Notes: generated by a model from the sequence alone, not told the origin. A stretch of DNA of 64,000 nucleotides from Prochilodus magdalenae (GCA_024036415.1 JAMWET010001328.1:93501-157500); one strand, 5' to 3'. Shown: positions 35,196 through 47,258, counted from the first letter of the stretch. Program-made: numbers and translations.

Positions 35196-35446
35196 ATCTT
35201 TAAGAGAGAACGGAGGACACCCAAGCTTCACTCTTGCTTCAGATCTGAGAACGTCCACAAATCTTTCTGCTCATCCTTCCCCACAGTGAAAGGACATCTC
35301 AACATTGTGGGACTAAAAGGATATGTGGATGGCAGGAAGAAATTCTCAAGAAAAGTTAATGTACAATAAAGTCACTTGATAATTAAGAAGCTGCTGGTAT
35401 TCTTGGAACAATGGGCTGACCACCCCAGAGACCAGAGTCCTCTCAC
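35196..35446 (+). mobile_element. Tc1-like element fragment (family of 20530)
   Basis: HSEGHLNIVGLKGY-like remains in CACAGTGAAAGGACATCTCA ACATTGTGGG align with the STVRRLNAVGLKECVAA block at 20750-20815. The right end AAGAAGCTGCTGGTATTCTT and CAATGGGCTGACCACCCCAG matches the ends of that family. Left end not identified. Confidence 0.55.
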
Positions 35447-35456
35447 ATTGTAACAT

Positions 35457-36160
35457 ATACACTCATTATCAAAAAAGAGTTGCACCCAGAAGGAATCTAC
35501 CGATAAGATTGAAACTTGGTGGGTGAGTTTGACATTGTGAGACATGCAATTGAGTTAAGTTTCACGCTTGGCTGCACATGTGACGTAAGTAAGGACCGGC
35601 CTTATCGCTGTACCTGCCTGACCCAACAGCCACAATTACAGACATTCAGTGAGCAGTGAATCCTCCATGTGTCATCGTGTTAGTGCCAGCACCATTGGGA
35701 GATGACTGAACAATGCAGGACTACATGCAGGCAGTCCATAACACTGACTGCTCTTAACACCACTAAGATATTTTATCATACAAGTCTACTTTTGTCTTGG
35801 TGGAGACGGCCACCGAATCCATGTTTGGAGGCACCATGGTCAGTGCCAAGATGAGTGGTTTGGTGTCCTGGTGTCACTCTACCTCTACCCGTACTACAAA
35901 ATCTGCAGGAACTGTGTGAGAATATTGAAGCTGCATGGGATGGATTATCACAGGACACCGTTAGGAACCTCTACAACTCCATGTTGAGATGTATGGCATG
36001 TTGTGTTAGCAATAGCAGCCTGACGCCATACTAAGAGACACTACTTCTGTATGTGTAGCTCAATAAATATTGCCCATATCCGTCTAAATGTATCTATCTT
36101 TATTATTTGTGATAACCTTTATCTTCCTTCCCAATAGCCTTGTAGTCTCACAAATATAGC
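35457..36160 (+). mobile_element. Family A Tc1-like element, copy 5
   Basis: Starts TACACTCATTATCAAAAAAG followed by AGTTGCACCCAGAAGGAATC. The interior has AATCTGCAGGAACTGTGTGA and GATGGATTATCACAGGACAC (NLQELCENIEAAWDGLSQDT). The 3' inverted end is lost after CCTTTATCTTCCTTCCCAAT. Confidence 0.8.
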
Positions 36161-38770
36161 CTATGGTGTGCTATGCTTACAGTTTTAATATGCAGAATTT
36201 CTTGTTTAACTGTCAGTGCCTTTGTTCCTCAGCATTTTAATTTTATCACAGTAGCATCCATGTGCTAAAATCCTAATCTTCCACTTTTATATATTTACAC
36301 TCATATACCTCGCACCTCTAGCAGGAAGCCCTTCCAAACTGGATTAAGGCCCAGCGTTGGGCAGACAGGACAGATTTGTCTGTGCCTGCCGTTTCTGGCT
36401 CTAAGTGCAGGGGAACAGGCGGGTTTCTCATGCAGGAGAGATTCAGCGGGGCTTCAGCTAGCCCAGATACACACCATCTGCCCTGGGCCATCTAGCCAGA
36501 ACCCACATCTGTTCTTCAAAACACACCTTTCCCTATCATACAAGGTCAATGTAGTTTCGATGGTTTGCTTACACATAGTGCACCTGGAATTCGATGAACA
36601 CATCAACAAAGAGGAACAAACGTCATACAAACATAAACAGTCCATAGCACCGGCTTGTTCAGGGTCCCGTAAAGACAAAGAAAAGCCTTTGGAAAAAGTT
36701 CGACATGTGGCTTAAGGCTACAACCCACCAAACAACACATGGTGTACAATGAATTAAGATGCATTTCGAAACTGATTGTCAATTACAGCATAGCCACTGT
36801 CTCTATACCCAGAACCTACCTTATTGACTGTGTTAAATACAGTTTGGAACCATGAAAATCCATAATAGGTGGCATCATCAGCAATTATTTAAAAATTCCA
36901 AAATTTTAAGAATTATGTTATGATTTACGTAAACCTATGACCTTACCTGAAGTAATAATCACAGTAATAATACTAGTAATAGTATATGGTTATATATGAC
37001 TACCATAGGTAGTATAATAATATTAACCATAAGAGTAATAATAATGGAAGCTAAATCTATACAATCTATCTATAGGGTATTGTCTGTTTTAAAGCATAAC
37101 CCCTAAAGTTCAACCTGTAAATCATGCTTGTAATTAGCATTATAGTTAAGATCTTGTCTTTTTTCAGGGAACTTTAAAGATTTAGTTTTATCTTGAGTTT
37201 AATTTTCAATTAAAAATAAATAAATAAATAAAAATGCTGGTCACTACTGAAACAGGAGTTTTAGTTCATAGCTGGTGCCTTATTAATTTAATAAGGCTGG
37301 CCCTAATTTGAGAGCAGACATAACTTAAAACACAGATTAATTGCTTTTGAGTAAACTTTCTTGAATTTTAATGAAACACTGTATGATTTGATGTGTCTTC
37401 AATTGTTCAAAAAAGTGTACTGGCTAATCTTTACTAAAAGATTTTGTAAAATTTGCAAAACCTGCATTAAGTGGAAAGAGCACTGAACAATCTAAATGGC
37501 TAGTCAACTAAAATATATCCCTATATAATGCTCCCTTAGTGCTAAAGAGCCCAATGGCATTCAACCTGCCAATAAAACAGTTATATAATAAATAATAATA
37601 TATATTATATATAATATAATAATAAAAGCTGCTAATAGTATTACAGTGACAGGAGTACTAGTGGTAACTGGAGGGCTGCATGATTTGGGAAAGATTTCTA
37701 ATTGTAATTTTTCTGATTAATGTTAAGTGTACAGGGCAGAAAGTCCTCTGGTGACAAAATAGCGTTAATCCCACATGGCAGGTGTCATGCGTACACAATG
37801 GCGTACGGTTAGCAGCCACTATATCTCTAGCCTTAATGTGTGATGTACTGGGACAAGTGGATCAGACACAGCAGTGCTGCAGGAGCTGCTAATGTTAGAA
37901 ACTGTTAAAAGTTAAAAACTGCCCACATTATTTCTGATGTCACAGGAACTCATTTAGATCCTACTGCAGTTAAGCCCCACCCCTTTACCTAAAGGTAAAA
38001 GGAGCAAGCATAATGACAATACTTTATAATTATTGTGATTAATTATGTCACGATACACTTTTTCTGAGCATGTTTTGGATATGGTCAGTATCTAAAGTGC
38101 ACAGACTACCTGCATGTTTTATCACTCTGAGCATAATTAGGCCCATTTATTTGGATTTAGGGATGTGTTGTGACGTTTTGGAGTATTGTGATATGTGTCA
38201 TGCCACACACCCTATTTGAATATAGCCTCTGAATGCATCACTGATGTAAGAGGTATGATGGGCTCAAAGCAACAGTCAGCTCGGAGTCAGCTCTGCCATC
38301 CCATAGTATTGCCATCCTGACACTAATAAGTGACATGCCCTTGCACAGTGACAGCATTTCCCTCAATGTCATATTAGCCTGTTGTCTTCCTGCTCAGCTA
38401 ATCTCCTCTGACTTTTTTTTCCCAGTGCTAGCAGTGTCCTATTTCAGCTTTACTGCCAGCACAGCACTCAGTGCTAAGAATAGCCTTTGCTAGGTGCACT
38501 TACAACCAGGCTCAGGTTAGGGTCAGTCAGTACAACATAAGGGTAGATGCTACAGGATGAAGCTTAATGATTATATTAGTACATCTGCATCCCAGTGTTT
38601 CTGCTTTCCTGACTGCTTTCTGTTTTGGGAAAGCCAATTAGAACAGAGATAATTTACATATCAGTCTTAAAACCACACAAACACCTGTTTACTTTAGAAC
38701 AAAATGCTGGAAAAAGGTCAGATCAAAAAGAATGCGCTTAGAAATGCCATAAGTGGACCTCCGGGGGAAA
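36161..38770. other. Comparatively unique intronic block
   Basis: About 2.6 kb with no recognised gene or element. AT-rich runs occur at 37210-37232 (TAAATAAA) and 37585-37625. A candidate region for regulatory sequence only by absence of repeats. Confidence 0.45.
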
Positions 38771-39500
38771 TACACTCATCATCAAAAGACTAGTTGTACA
38801 AATAGGTGCACCCAGAAGGAATCAACGGACTGGAATGAAACTTGGTGGGTAGGTTTGACAGTATGAGACAGGCGAATGGTTCATGCTAGGCTGTGCATGT
38901 GATGGAAATATGAAGTGTTACACTCATCCATGCAAGGACGGGTCTTAAAGCTGTACCTGAGCGAGCAGTGATGTCCTCCATGAGTTATCTTGTTAGTGCC
39001 AGCTCCATGACGACTGTCCTTAACACCACATCAGTGCTGCCAAAGACTGCAATGGTGTCATGCCAATATCAGTGACGAGGCCCGCTTTTGTGTTGGTGGA
39101 CACAATCAATGAATCCATGTGTGGAGGCACAGTGATCAGTGTGAACAGTTTGCTGTCACATGTCAAATATCCAAAAGGTCTGATAACATATTTAAGCTGC
39201 TTAGGACGGATAATCACAGGACACCATTAGGAACCTCTACAACTCCATGTTGAGACATCTGGGATGTTGGCATACTGAGAGGCACTACTTCTGTAGGTGC
39301 AGCTTAATAGATATTGCCCATATAAGTCTACATTTATCATAATTTTGTCACGGCGCGGTTGGGGGTGTGGAACCCAAGCGCAGGGCAGGAATCCGTTTGT
39401 GGCGATGTAAATGTTAAATTGCAAGCAAACAGACTTCCTGGATGTGGATGCACGTGAAACTATGTGTGAAGTGTTTTCGGGAACGTGTTATGGAATTTTG

Positions 39501-39570
39501 GTTTAGGCGGGATCGAACCCCCGACCTTTGGAGTGAGAACCCCACGTGCTACCACTGCGCTATGCGATAG
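39501..39570 (-). other. tRNA-like sequence within the LTR
   Basis: The minus strand reads GCATAGCGCAGTGGTAGCAC (D-arm/A-box-like), GTTCTCACTCC (anticodon-arm-like, CTC) and GGGGGTTCGATCCCGCC (T-arm/B box). The acceptor stem does not pair and the anticodon stem has mismatches, so it is not a functional tRNA. It may be a SINE head or a captured tRNA fragment. Confidence 0.5.
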
Positions 39571-39774
39571 TACACGTAAGGGAAAACAGGAGGGGTTTTG
39601 TGAGGGAGAGGGAGAAATGGCGGGAAAAAACAAACAAAGGAGACGCCATGATTGCGTTCTCAAACAAAAGGAGAAGTTGATAAAAAATCACAAATAAACA
39701 GACGAGGAGTTTAACAGAAAGGGGACTTGTGGATCTTTGCGTGGAGAGTGACCCACGCTCTCTACACTTGTTGC

Positions 39775-40047
39775 TTTTCTCTTTTCCTTTTCTTTTGCTT
39801 AGCTTTCCTCTTTTCTTTTGCTTAGCTTTCTCTTTTCTTTTCTTTAGCTTAGCTTTCTCTTTTCTTTTCTTTAGCTTAGCTTTCTCTTTTCTTTTCTTTA
39901 GCTTAGCTTTCTTTTTTCTTTTCTTTTCTTTTCTTTAGCTTAGCTTAGCTTAGCTTTCTCTTCTCTTCTCTTCTCTTCTCTTCTCTTCTCTTCTCTTCTC
40001 TTCTCTTCTCTTCTCTTCTCTTCTCTTCTCTTCTCTTCTCTTTTTCT
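39775..40047. repeat. TTTTC/TTCTC and TTAGC pyrimidine-rich tandem repeat
   Basis: CTTTTCTTTTCTTTAGCTTAG units (roughly 25-30 bp) followed by a pure (TTCTC)n run from about 39958 to 40041. It lies inside the nested LTR. Confidence 0.93.
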
Positions 40048-40245
40048 CAGCTTTCTGGTATACCGTACCGGCTACCCCTCTACAAAGGTGCAGCGGAGGT
40101 GTTTGTGTGGTAGGGGCTTATATGGCTACCGCCTCAGGTGCCGCTCGTTGGCTTGATCAGCTCGGGGCATTCTGGGGTTTGGAGTTCTGGGCCCCTACAA
40201 ATTTATTGTTTCTGGTAACCTTTAACCTTTTGCAACCATCATAAA

Positions 40246-41439
40246 GAAAACCAGCCAGTAAGTTTATCTAGTATAAGAGTGCATTTCACATCAAACCTCT
40301 CCAAATGACTTGTTTGTGGTCTGTTTGTTGTTTGTGCGATTCAGTGATTCAATTCTGCAGAAGGTCCCCTTTAAATACTTCAGTGGAAGCCTTCATTTAA
40401 AGCCAGTGCTTTACAGTAGACATGCTGATGCAAGGACACCAAAGCAGCCCATAAAAGCGAAGTTAAATGTAGGGTGTATCACCCATGGCCTGTTAACCAG
40501 CCCGACACCTACAGTTCCCTAGACCGAGACGTTTCGTTTTATTGGTACACAGAGGCTTCTAGCTCCATATGGTTGTGTTTACTTGGTGCTGGGAGCAGGA
40601 GGAGAGGAGTTAATTGATTTTCCTCAAGCCGGAGACTGTCATGTATTCGCTGACACCGCTGTAGCTGTGAAACCACAGGGCCTGCACGATTGAGAGGAGT
40701 TTGCTGAATGCCCAGTTTACACACTAGTGCTATAGTGCAGCACTGCAGTTTTCGCTGGGTTATAAAACAGTGAGGAAGATCTGTCCTGCCTGAACAAAGG
40801 CAAGGACACAGAAGCGTACGTCACCATATGTGGCCAATGCCGCTCATTTTAATCACCACTATTCCCAAACGGGGCTCAGAGGTTAGCGCGTTGACAATTT
40901 GACCTATTTCAAGATGTCCCAGATGAATGTGGGTCGATTCCCCCAGGGAAATCAGAAATTGAAAGATGATGTTTTAATTATATCTTTGGGTCCACAAGCT
41001 ACGTTTTGGCCTGGGTCACAGTGTTGGGCAGTCTGTTTAGGCTGTTAAGTGTTTGGACCTCATAATAATACTGGGGAATCGGGATGCGGGTTTTATTCAT
41101 GTGTGAGTAATGCACCCGCATGGTCACCAAAAGTAAAGATTGATCTGATCTCTTACAGTGTGCGTATGTGTCCTAGTTTCATCAGCTGCCATGTGACCTA
41201 ACCCTCTTTCGCTTCAATCTCTTGGGCGAGGAAATTTTAATTGAGCCATTCCCTGTTGCAATAGTGATGTCATCACACCGGCATATATCTCGGCTTTTGT
41301 GTTCCTTACGTCCATCTTATGGAGTCTGCTGATGCTTTGGCCATTTGGTTGTGCCTAGTGATAATTTACCATGTGCACTGCAACTGTAGAACAAAGCAAC
41401 AATTTGCCAAATAATGGTTGACACACAGCCACAACCATT
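40246..41439. other. Intronic DNA with a possible SINE head
   Basis: 40872-40960 contains GGGGCTCAGAGGTTAGCGCG (A-box-like) and TGGGTCGATTCCCCCAGGG (B-box-like), spaced roughly as in tRNA-derived SINEs, but no tail was recognised. Nothing else identified. Confidence 0.4.
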
Positions 41440-41765
41440 AGGCAGCTCAATAAATGATAATATATTTAGACTGATATGGGCAGTATTTACATATAGAGGT
41501 AGAGTCTCTTAGTATGGTGTTGGGCCGCCATGTTTGCAACTGCAGAGATGGAGTTGTAGAGGTTCCTAATAGTGTTCTTTAAAAATCCATCCCATGCATC
41601 TTGAATATTCTCACACAGTTCCGGCATATTTTGTGGTAGGGTGGAGGTAGAATGACACCAGGCCTTCTAGACGTGTGATACGTGACAGCAAACTATTCAT
41701 CTTGCTTTCATTGCTGTCGGTTCTCAGTGCAGCTATTTGTGCAACTATTCTCTTGCTGATGAGTA
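41440..41765 (-). mobile_element. Family A Tc1-like element, copy 7 (fragment)
   Basis: The minus-strand family sequence includes GAGTTGTAGAGGTTCCTAAT and CATCCCATGCATCTTGAATA and ends with the inverted terminus GTGCAACTATTCTCTTGCTG ATGAGTA at 41765. The other terminus is degraded. It abuts the next MITE directly. Confidence 0.75.
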
Positions 41766-42018
41766 TATCGTCGCTGTCCAATGAAAAACCTGTATCTCCA
41801 CTTTTGTCCATTTTTACTTTTATGCATATTTTGAACACGTCAACTGCTGTTTACACTGAGTGAGAATATCATGATGAATGGACCAACAGAAATGGTCCAA
41901 AACTGTTTGGAAAGACATCTAGTTTCATTGACTTGCACTGAAGTTAAATGAGGTTTTTGGCCTCTCCTGTAAAGTTGGCTTTTTGGAGATACATGGTTTT
42001 CTTTGGACAGCGACGATA
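41766..42018. mobile_element. MITE family D, copy 2 (best preserved)
   Basis: 253 bp, from TATCGTCGCTGTCCAATGAA to the inverted TTCTTTGGACAGCGACGATA, with TA on each side. The left TA is also the outer end of the adjacent family A copy. The inverted ends extend about 37 bp (through TATCTCCA). No coding capacity; small size and TA flanks suggest a Tc1/mariner-derived MITE. Confidence 0.85.
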
Positions 42019-42520
42019 TAAAAGAGCTGTAGCTGAGACCACCTGTGTCACATCCAAGACACGTTCAAGACTATGACTAGATTAGAGTAAAAAACTAGTC
42101 CAAGAGTCTAAACCTAGTCTAAGAACCTGTTTAGATCTTGCTGTCCCCAGCATGACCATATGAGCTCTGACTGTATCTCTGAAAGCCAGCCAATACATAC
42201 ATTGGTTCTGTTTTACTGTTGTTCAAACTATATGGGTTTATGACAAGAGTTGACAAGCTTGGTTTGGGTGCTCTCATTGGCTTTTGGATTGTAGCTAGCT
42301 GCAGCCTCACGTTTCCTCCATTTTTCTTTTCACTGTTTTTTTCTCCCAACACTCAACAGCTCGTTTCTGCTCGCATCATTTCTACCCATATAATGCTTCC
42401 ACACATAATAAGCTTACATCTGTCTTTTCATGGGCTCAAATAAAATCTAAATTAAATCTGTGCACCAGAAACACATTTTAATGCAAGCTGGAAACAGCCC
42501 CTTAGCTGACTGACACCAAG
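42019..42520. other. Intronic DNA, nothing recognised
   Basis: No feature recognised. Confidence 0.5.
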
Positions 42521-43400
42521 TGAAGTCCAAATAAGATAAGTCAAGTGCTAGTGCAAATGAGAGTGAGACTGAGAGAAGTACTAGTCCTCATAAGAGCAAA
42601 ACTGAGTTCAAATAAGGACATGTCAAGTCAAGATTGAGTTAGAAACAAATGGTGGGGCAGTCGTGGGCTGGAGGTTAGGGAACCAGCCTTGCGATCGGAA
42701 GGTTGCCGGTTTGATTCCCTGAACTGACAGTAAGGAGTAAGGTGCCCTTGAGCAAGGCACCTAACCCCCAACTGCTCCCTGGGCGCCGTGGATAGGGCTG
42801 CCCACCGCTCCGGGTAAGTGTGCTCACTGCCCCCTAGTGTGTGTGTTCACTAGTGAGTGTGGGTGTTTCACTTCACAGATGGGTTAAATGCAGAGACTAA
42901 ATTTCCCCAATGTGGGATCAACAAGGGATTAAAATCTTAAAAATCAAGACTAAGATCGTAGTCCAAATGAGAGTGAGACTTTGTCAGTATGAAGTCCAAA
43001 TGAGTGAAACATAGTCAAGACTGAGTCCAAGTGAAAGTGAGGCTAAGTCAGGAATGAGTCCAAATGAGATTGAGACTGAGTTAGGGCTGAGTTTGAAGAA
43101 GATTTGAGCCAGGAGTACAACCGAATAGGGTTAAGACTGAGGCCAAATCAGACTTAAGTTAAGACTGAGGCCAAATCAGAGCAAGACTGAGGCAAATGCT
43201 AGTTCAAACTTGAGTAAGACACTAGTATAAATCAGAGCTAGTATAAAGAGCAAGATTGCAGCAAGAGCTAGTGAGAGTGAGACTGAGTCAAGAACGAGTT
43301 CAAATGAGAGTGAGACTGATTCAAGACAGAAATTAAATTACTGTGAGCAAGAGTAAAGCCCGAGTCTAAGTAAGAGCCAAACTGAATCAGCGCAGTGTCA
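42521..43400. repeat. Degenerate AGTCCAAATGAGAGTGAGAC minisatellite, interrupted by a SINE
   Basis: Units near 25-35 bp of the form AGACTGAGTCCAAATGAGAG TGAGACT recur from about 42525 to 42650 and again from 42955 to 43390. The interruption is exactly the SINE at 42653-42940. Confidence 0.75.
42653..42940 (+). mobile_element. tRNA-derived SINE, family B copy 3 (nearly complete)
   Basis: GGGGCAGTCGTGGGCTGGAG GTTAGGG (A-box region), GGTTTGATTCCCTGAAC (B-box region), CCTTGAGCAAGGCACCTAAC, GGGTAAGTGTGCTCACTGCC, TTCACTTCACAGATGGGTTA and TTTCCCCAATGTGGGATCAA CAAGGG. Inserted into the surrounding minisatellite. Confidence 0.92.
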
Positions 43401-44690
43401 GTTGCTGTGGACATCCCCCCGGCACACTGACTCAGTGGGGACTACCTGGGTTTATAAAACTGTAGTTTACACGTCTTCCTGAAGCTGTTATTGAACTCAT
43501 TCGTTTACGCTGACAGCTTGTGTTTCTCACTGAGCACAAAGCTCACAGATTTAGCACCGGAATGACGGAGTGTGTCTGTGAGCGACACTGAAGGCTTCAG
43601 CTTTTCCACCTTCACAAACACACTCTCCCTCTCTCCTCTTACTGACCATTCAGCACCTTCTCCTCTCAGCACAGATACAGCAGCGGCCACAACCCCACAG
43701 GCTCCTGTCAGACAGATTACTGTTACCCCTACTGCAGCAAACAAGCTGAGTGAAAGAGGGAGGGAGGGAGAGAGATGAAAGGTGTTCCAGTGAAACTCTC
43801 CATCTCTTTAGATCTCAGGGCTGCAGATGCTAAAATCTGTTTGTTATTTTTAAGGACACAGGAAGTCTTTCCTTTGTCTTTCTTCCCCGGTGGCTCTCCC
43901 ATTCCCCAACTCCCCCCGTCTTTCCCTGTTTCTGTGGTCTTCTGTAAACCCTGTCCTCATGGAAAACCCCTGCTAGGATTAAAACAAACCTCAGCTTGTG
44001 CCTCTGTGCTCTTCTTGTGACTCAAGCAAACAGCATGCTGTTCTCTTGTAGTCCTGTACAGTATTGCATTGTAATCATTACTGCAATACTCGCCTTTGCA
44101 ATACTGATATCACAGTATGTAACAATATCCGTTTCCTAAACCAGCTCTGTAACCAACCGTAATCTTTAACTGAATTAAATCAGCATCTTTAATCAATGAA
44201 TATATTTCACACTGCATAGGTTAATATTTAACCAGACATAACACACTCATAAATGTAACATTTGAATGGCCAGTATCACTACATGCTATTGTTATTGTAA
44301 TAAATGATATTGCATTTTGGGTATTGTCAATACATCTAGCTTTTTACACAACAGCTGCATCTATCATGAAAAATAATTTTGATTTAGACAAATCATAACC
44401 TGAAAATCGTCTCACACCTTCACAATAAAGATATTATCTTAGTGCTAGTAATTTCTCCATATTGTGCTATAGTTATAATTAATGTATGAAGCAAATGTTG
44501 TGGTTCTCTCCTGAAATAATAAGGGCTGGAACAAAGATCTATTTTAATAAAGATCAACAAACTCAGATACTATGCTTATTTTAAAACAACAAAATCTACA
44601 TTGACTTTCAGTATGTATCCAGCACTGTTTCCATTTGCGCCAGAGGGCTGATTTCATACAGAAAAAGAAAGTGCATTAGTGAAACAAGTT
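43401..44690. other. Intronic DNA, nothing recognised
   Basis: Frames at 43505-43744 and 43572-44020 overlap on opposite strands and have no domain. The rest is AT-rich unique DNA. Confidence 0.5.
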
Positions 44691-44900
44691 TGGGAAAAGT
44701 TTATTGTTTAAAGTTTGTTTGAAAATATAATACCTATGAATATGAAATCCACACGTGTGATTTACTGATCACTTGCTTCATTTGCAGGTAAGGACAATAA
44801 AGGCATGTCTATTGAAAGGTTCAGTGACTCAGAAGCATAACATACCTCTGCCAATTGGTAGAGATGGCACAATCATCTTAAATTCTGCTTCATTTTGAGT
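44691..44900 (+). repeat. Unclassified repeat E, copy 1
   Basis: TCACTTGCTTCATTTGCAGG, GGCATGTCTATTGAAAGGTT and AACATACCTCTGCCAATTGG correspond in order to GTTGCTTGCTTCC, GGCGTATCTATTGAAGAACTT and AACATGCCTCTGCCGATTGG at 47881-48100. Ends not defined. Confidence 0.5.
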
Positions 44901-46788
44901 CAATGATTAAGCTTTTAAGCAGAATAAGCCATTGCTTAGATTTAGCCTCCCCAGTGTTAATAGCCTCCATGGTCAGTTTTTGCACATGCACAGACTGAGA
45001 AAGAGGAAAGAAATCAGAGTAAGAGTAGACTGAAAACACTGAGCTTGTTTGTTTTATTTGCTTAATTAAAATCATATTTAATATTATTGGGCTGTTTTAG
45101 AGAAATATCTGAATATGCAAATCAGGACTTTTAGTGACACAATGGAAAGTAAAAAAAAAAAAAGTAAACCTCTGAATTGAATATTTTTCTTAATAATAAT
45201 AATAATAATAAAAAGAAGAAGGAGAAGAAGAACAAACTATTATTATTGTTGTTGTTTTGTTGTCATTATTATTATGTGGTTTAATATTGACATACAGAGC
45301 AGAAGGGATAGGTGTAGTTGTAGATGCGCTTTGTTTGCTGCTGCCATGCTTGTCCTAATGTTGGTTCTGCCTCAGTTTTTAAATCCAATTTGCACCTCTA
45401 CCTGTACTTCTTTTCCTTCTTAGTCTTTTTTTCCTGCAGGTGTTTAATAAACAAGGTTTATTAAGTTTATAAAGTTGCATAAAAGTTTCAACAAACCCTT
45501 ACAAATGAATTTAGTGGAAAAAGAACTTGAATGAATGAGGAAGTGATCACAGTCATGGAAATAATACAGAAAGGAATTATTTTTGCTGTCTCTCATTGTC
45601 GCTTAAATTCTCGGTCTTGCACACACTCTGGCCCACACGCATACGCACATTCTTCTTTCTCTTTCTCACTGATACGCTCTCTGAGAAAATAAATGGCTTG
45701 GCACTGAGAGTACTGCAGAACGTTTCAAAAACAGCACAGAGAGCCAGAGAATGTTGGGGAGGAATGTGAACCCTCACTGATCTCAGCTGCTCTCTTTCTC
45801 TCTTTCTCTTACACATGCACATATCTTCACTGCAAATACTGCAAACCCACCTAGATAACCATTACACATCTCCACAGACAGGCTGATGGAGGCCAGCCTA
45901 TGGTCCTGACATTCACTGGCCATCATACAATGTAGTCGATGGGGGGTTGGTGAGTTCCATTTTCCCTAATTCTGCTGAAGTCATTTACAATAAGGAAATG
46001 TGCTTCCAGTCAGAGAGCCGGGAAAGCAAATGATAGGTAGATGAGAAATGGTAGGTAGACGAGAGCTGTGCGCTCCTTTATTCTTCAGGGTAGATGAAGA
46101 TGTGAAAGATTCATTTATTATTTAGCATAGCATTAGAAGAACTGAATGAGGAATAGTCTGGAGGAGCTGAGGACCTGAATATATACCTTTATTTCTAGGC
46201 TTGATCAATATTCATCCGGCATTTCTAATGGAGTTTAAGAACACATACACCACAATAGACACCATGTGTGAATAAAGACAGTCCGTCTAGCTGCTCTCAT
46301 GTAGCCATCAGTGCAGTGCATTTTAATGAACTTTGATTTGGAACCATCTTTTGTGAAATACAGAGCTCTTTGTGGCTTTTGGGGTTTTGGACCCCCCCAC
46401 CAAAAAAAAGAAAACACACACAGACGCACATCCCCACTGGGTTTCCATAGGGACTATGAGGAGAATCCAGATGACCATCTGAACGCTTTCAACACTGAAG
46501 TGACTGAATAGATGGATCTAAACAGTAACAACGGAACATTCTTCCTGGACTGCGTTCATTAGCTACTCTTTAGCCAAGGCCTGAATCAAACTGTTCATTT
46601 CGATAGCTAGAAGATACATTTAGATCAGAGATGGCAGGATGTAATTATCTTTTCCAACACTTAAAATGAAAATTTTTAATTTTCCACTGATATCACTATC
46701 AAGGATATGACCTAAGGTGAGCATCCAAGCCAACACAGAGTTCAAACAATGTCTTACCCTACCAGATGAAATATATGAGCAACAACAC
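44901..46788. other. Intronic DNA with short trinucleotide runs
   Basis: (AAT)n then (AAG)n-like runs at 45195-45232. Otherwise unique; no gene recognised. Confidence 0.5.
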
Positions 46789-47258
46789 CCCTTATGAAAC
46801 GATAATATATGGCAATGTATTGGACAATATAGTGCAATATATTAAATAATACAATGTCATATATGGGAAACAAGTGCATATATTTTGCATAAATATATTA
46901 CAATATATTGTATAATACACAAGGAATTTCCGCTTTTCATATATTGCATGTATTGTCACATATATAAAACTATATATATTATCATATATGCAAACACATA
47001 TGTAGAAATACATATGATGTCTATTACATATAAAATGAAATATATTACAGTATATAAGTAAATATATATTATACCACCATACATACAATATACGAAAAGC
47101 GGCAATTCCTTATGTATTATACGATATATTGTAATATATTTATCACTATATAAATATATGCAAAATATATGCACTTGTTTCCCATATATGACATTGTATT
47201 ATTTAATATATTGCACTATATTTTCCAATACATTGCCATATATTATCGTTTCATAAGA
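46789..47258. mobile_element. Large AT-rich palindromic MITE, copy 2 (internally shortened)
   Basis: Starts CCCCTTATGAAACGATAATA and ends ATATTATCGTTTCATAAGAG; the same arms as at 17848-18494 but about 175 bp shorter, with part of the left arm removed. GGAATTTCCGCTTTTCATAT and the inverted complement CGGCAATTCCTTATGTATTA identify the arms. Confidence 0.8.

Larger units (their letters stand above)
39346..40199 (-). mobile_element. Solo LTR (gypsy-like) nested in family A copy 6
   Basis: An 854-bp insertion with an exact 5-bp target duplication AATTT (39341-39345 and 40200-40204). The minus strand begins TGTAGGGGCCCAGAACTCC, has CCATATAAGCCCC as a TATA-like site near 40113-40125, and ends GCGCTTGGGTTCCACACCCC...GCCGTGACA, the style of fish gypsy LTR 3' ends. 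No internal gag/pol, so it is a solo LTR. Unusually, it includes a tRNA-like block (39501-39570) and a long pyrimidine repeat (39775-40047). Confidence 0.78.
38771..40245 (+). mobile_element. Family A Tc1-like element, copy 6 (split by an LTR)
   Basis: Starts TACACTCATCATCAAAAGAC, with TGCACCCAGAAGGAATCAAC shortly after. The family sequence continues to TACATTTATCATAATTT at 39345, is broken by an 854-bp insertion, and resumes at 40200 with AATTTATTGTTTCTGGTAAC CTTTAACC, equivalent to TTTTTGTTCCTGGCAACCTTTATC in other copies. The 3' inverted end is degraded. Confidence 0.8.

Noticed and set aside
39501..39570. Functional tRNA gene
   Set aside because: B box and anticodon-like arm are present, but the acceptor stem does not pair and the anticodon stem has mismatches; it also lies inside an LTR.
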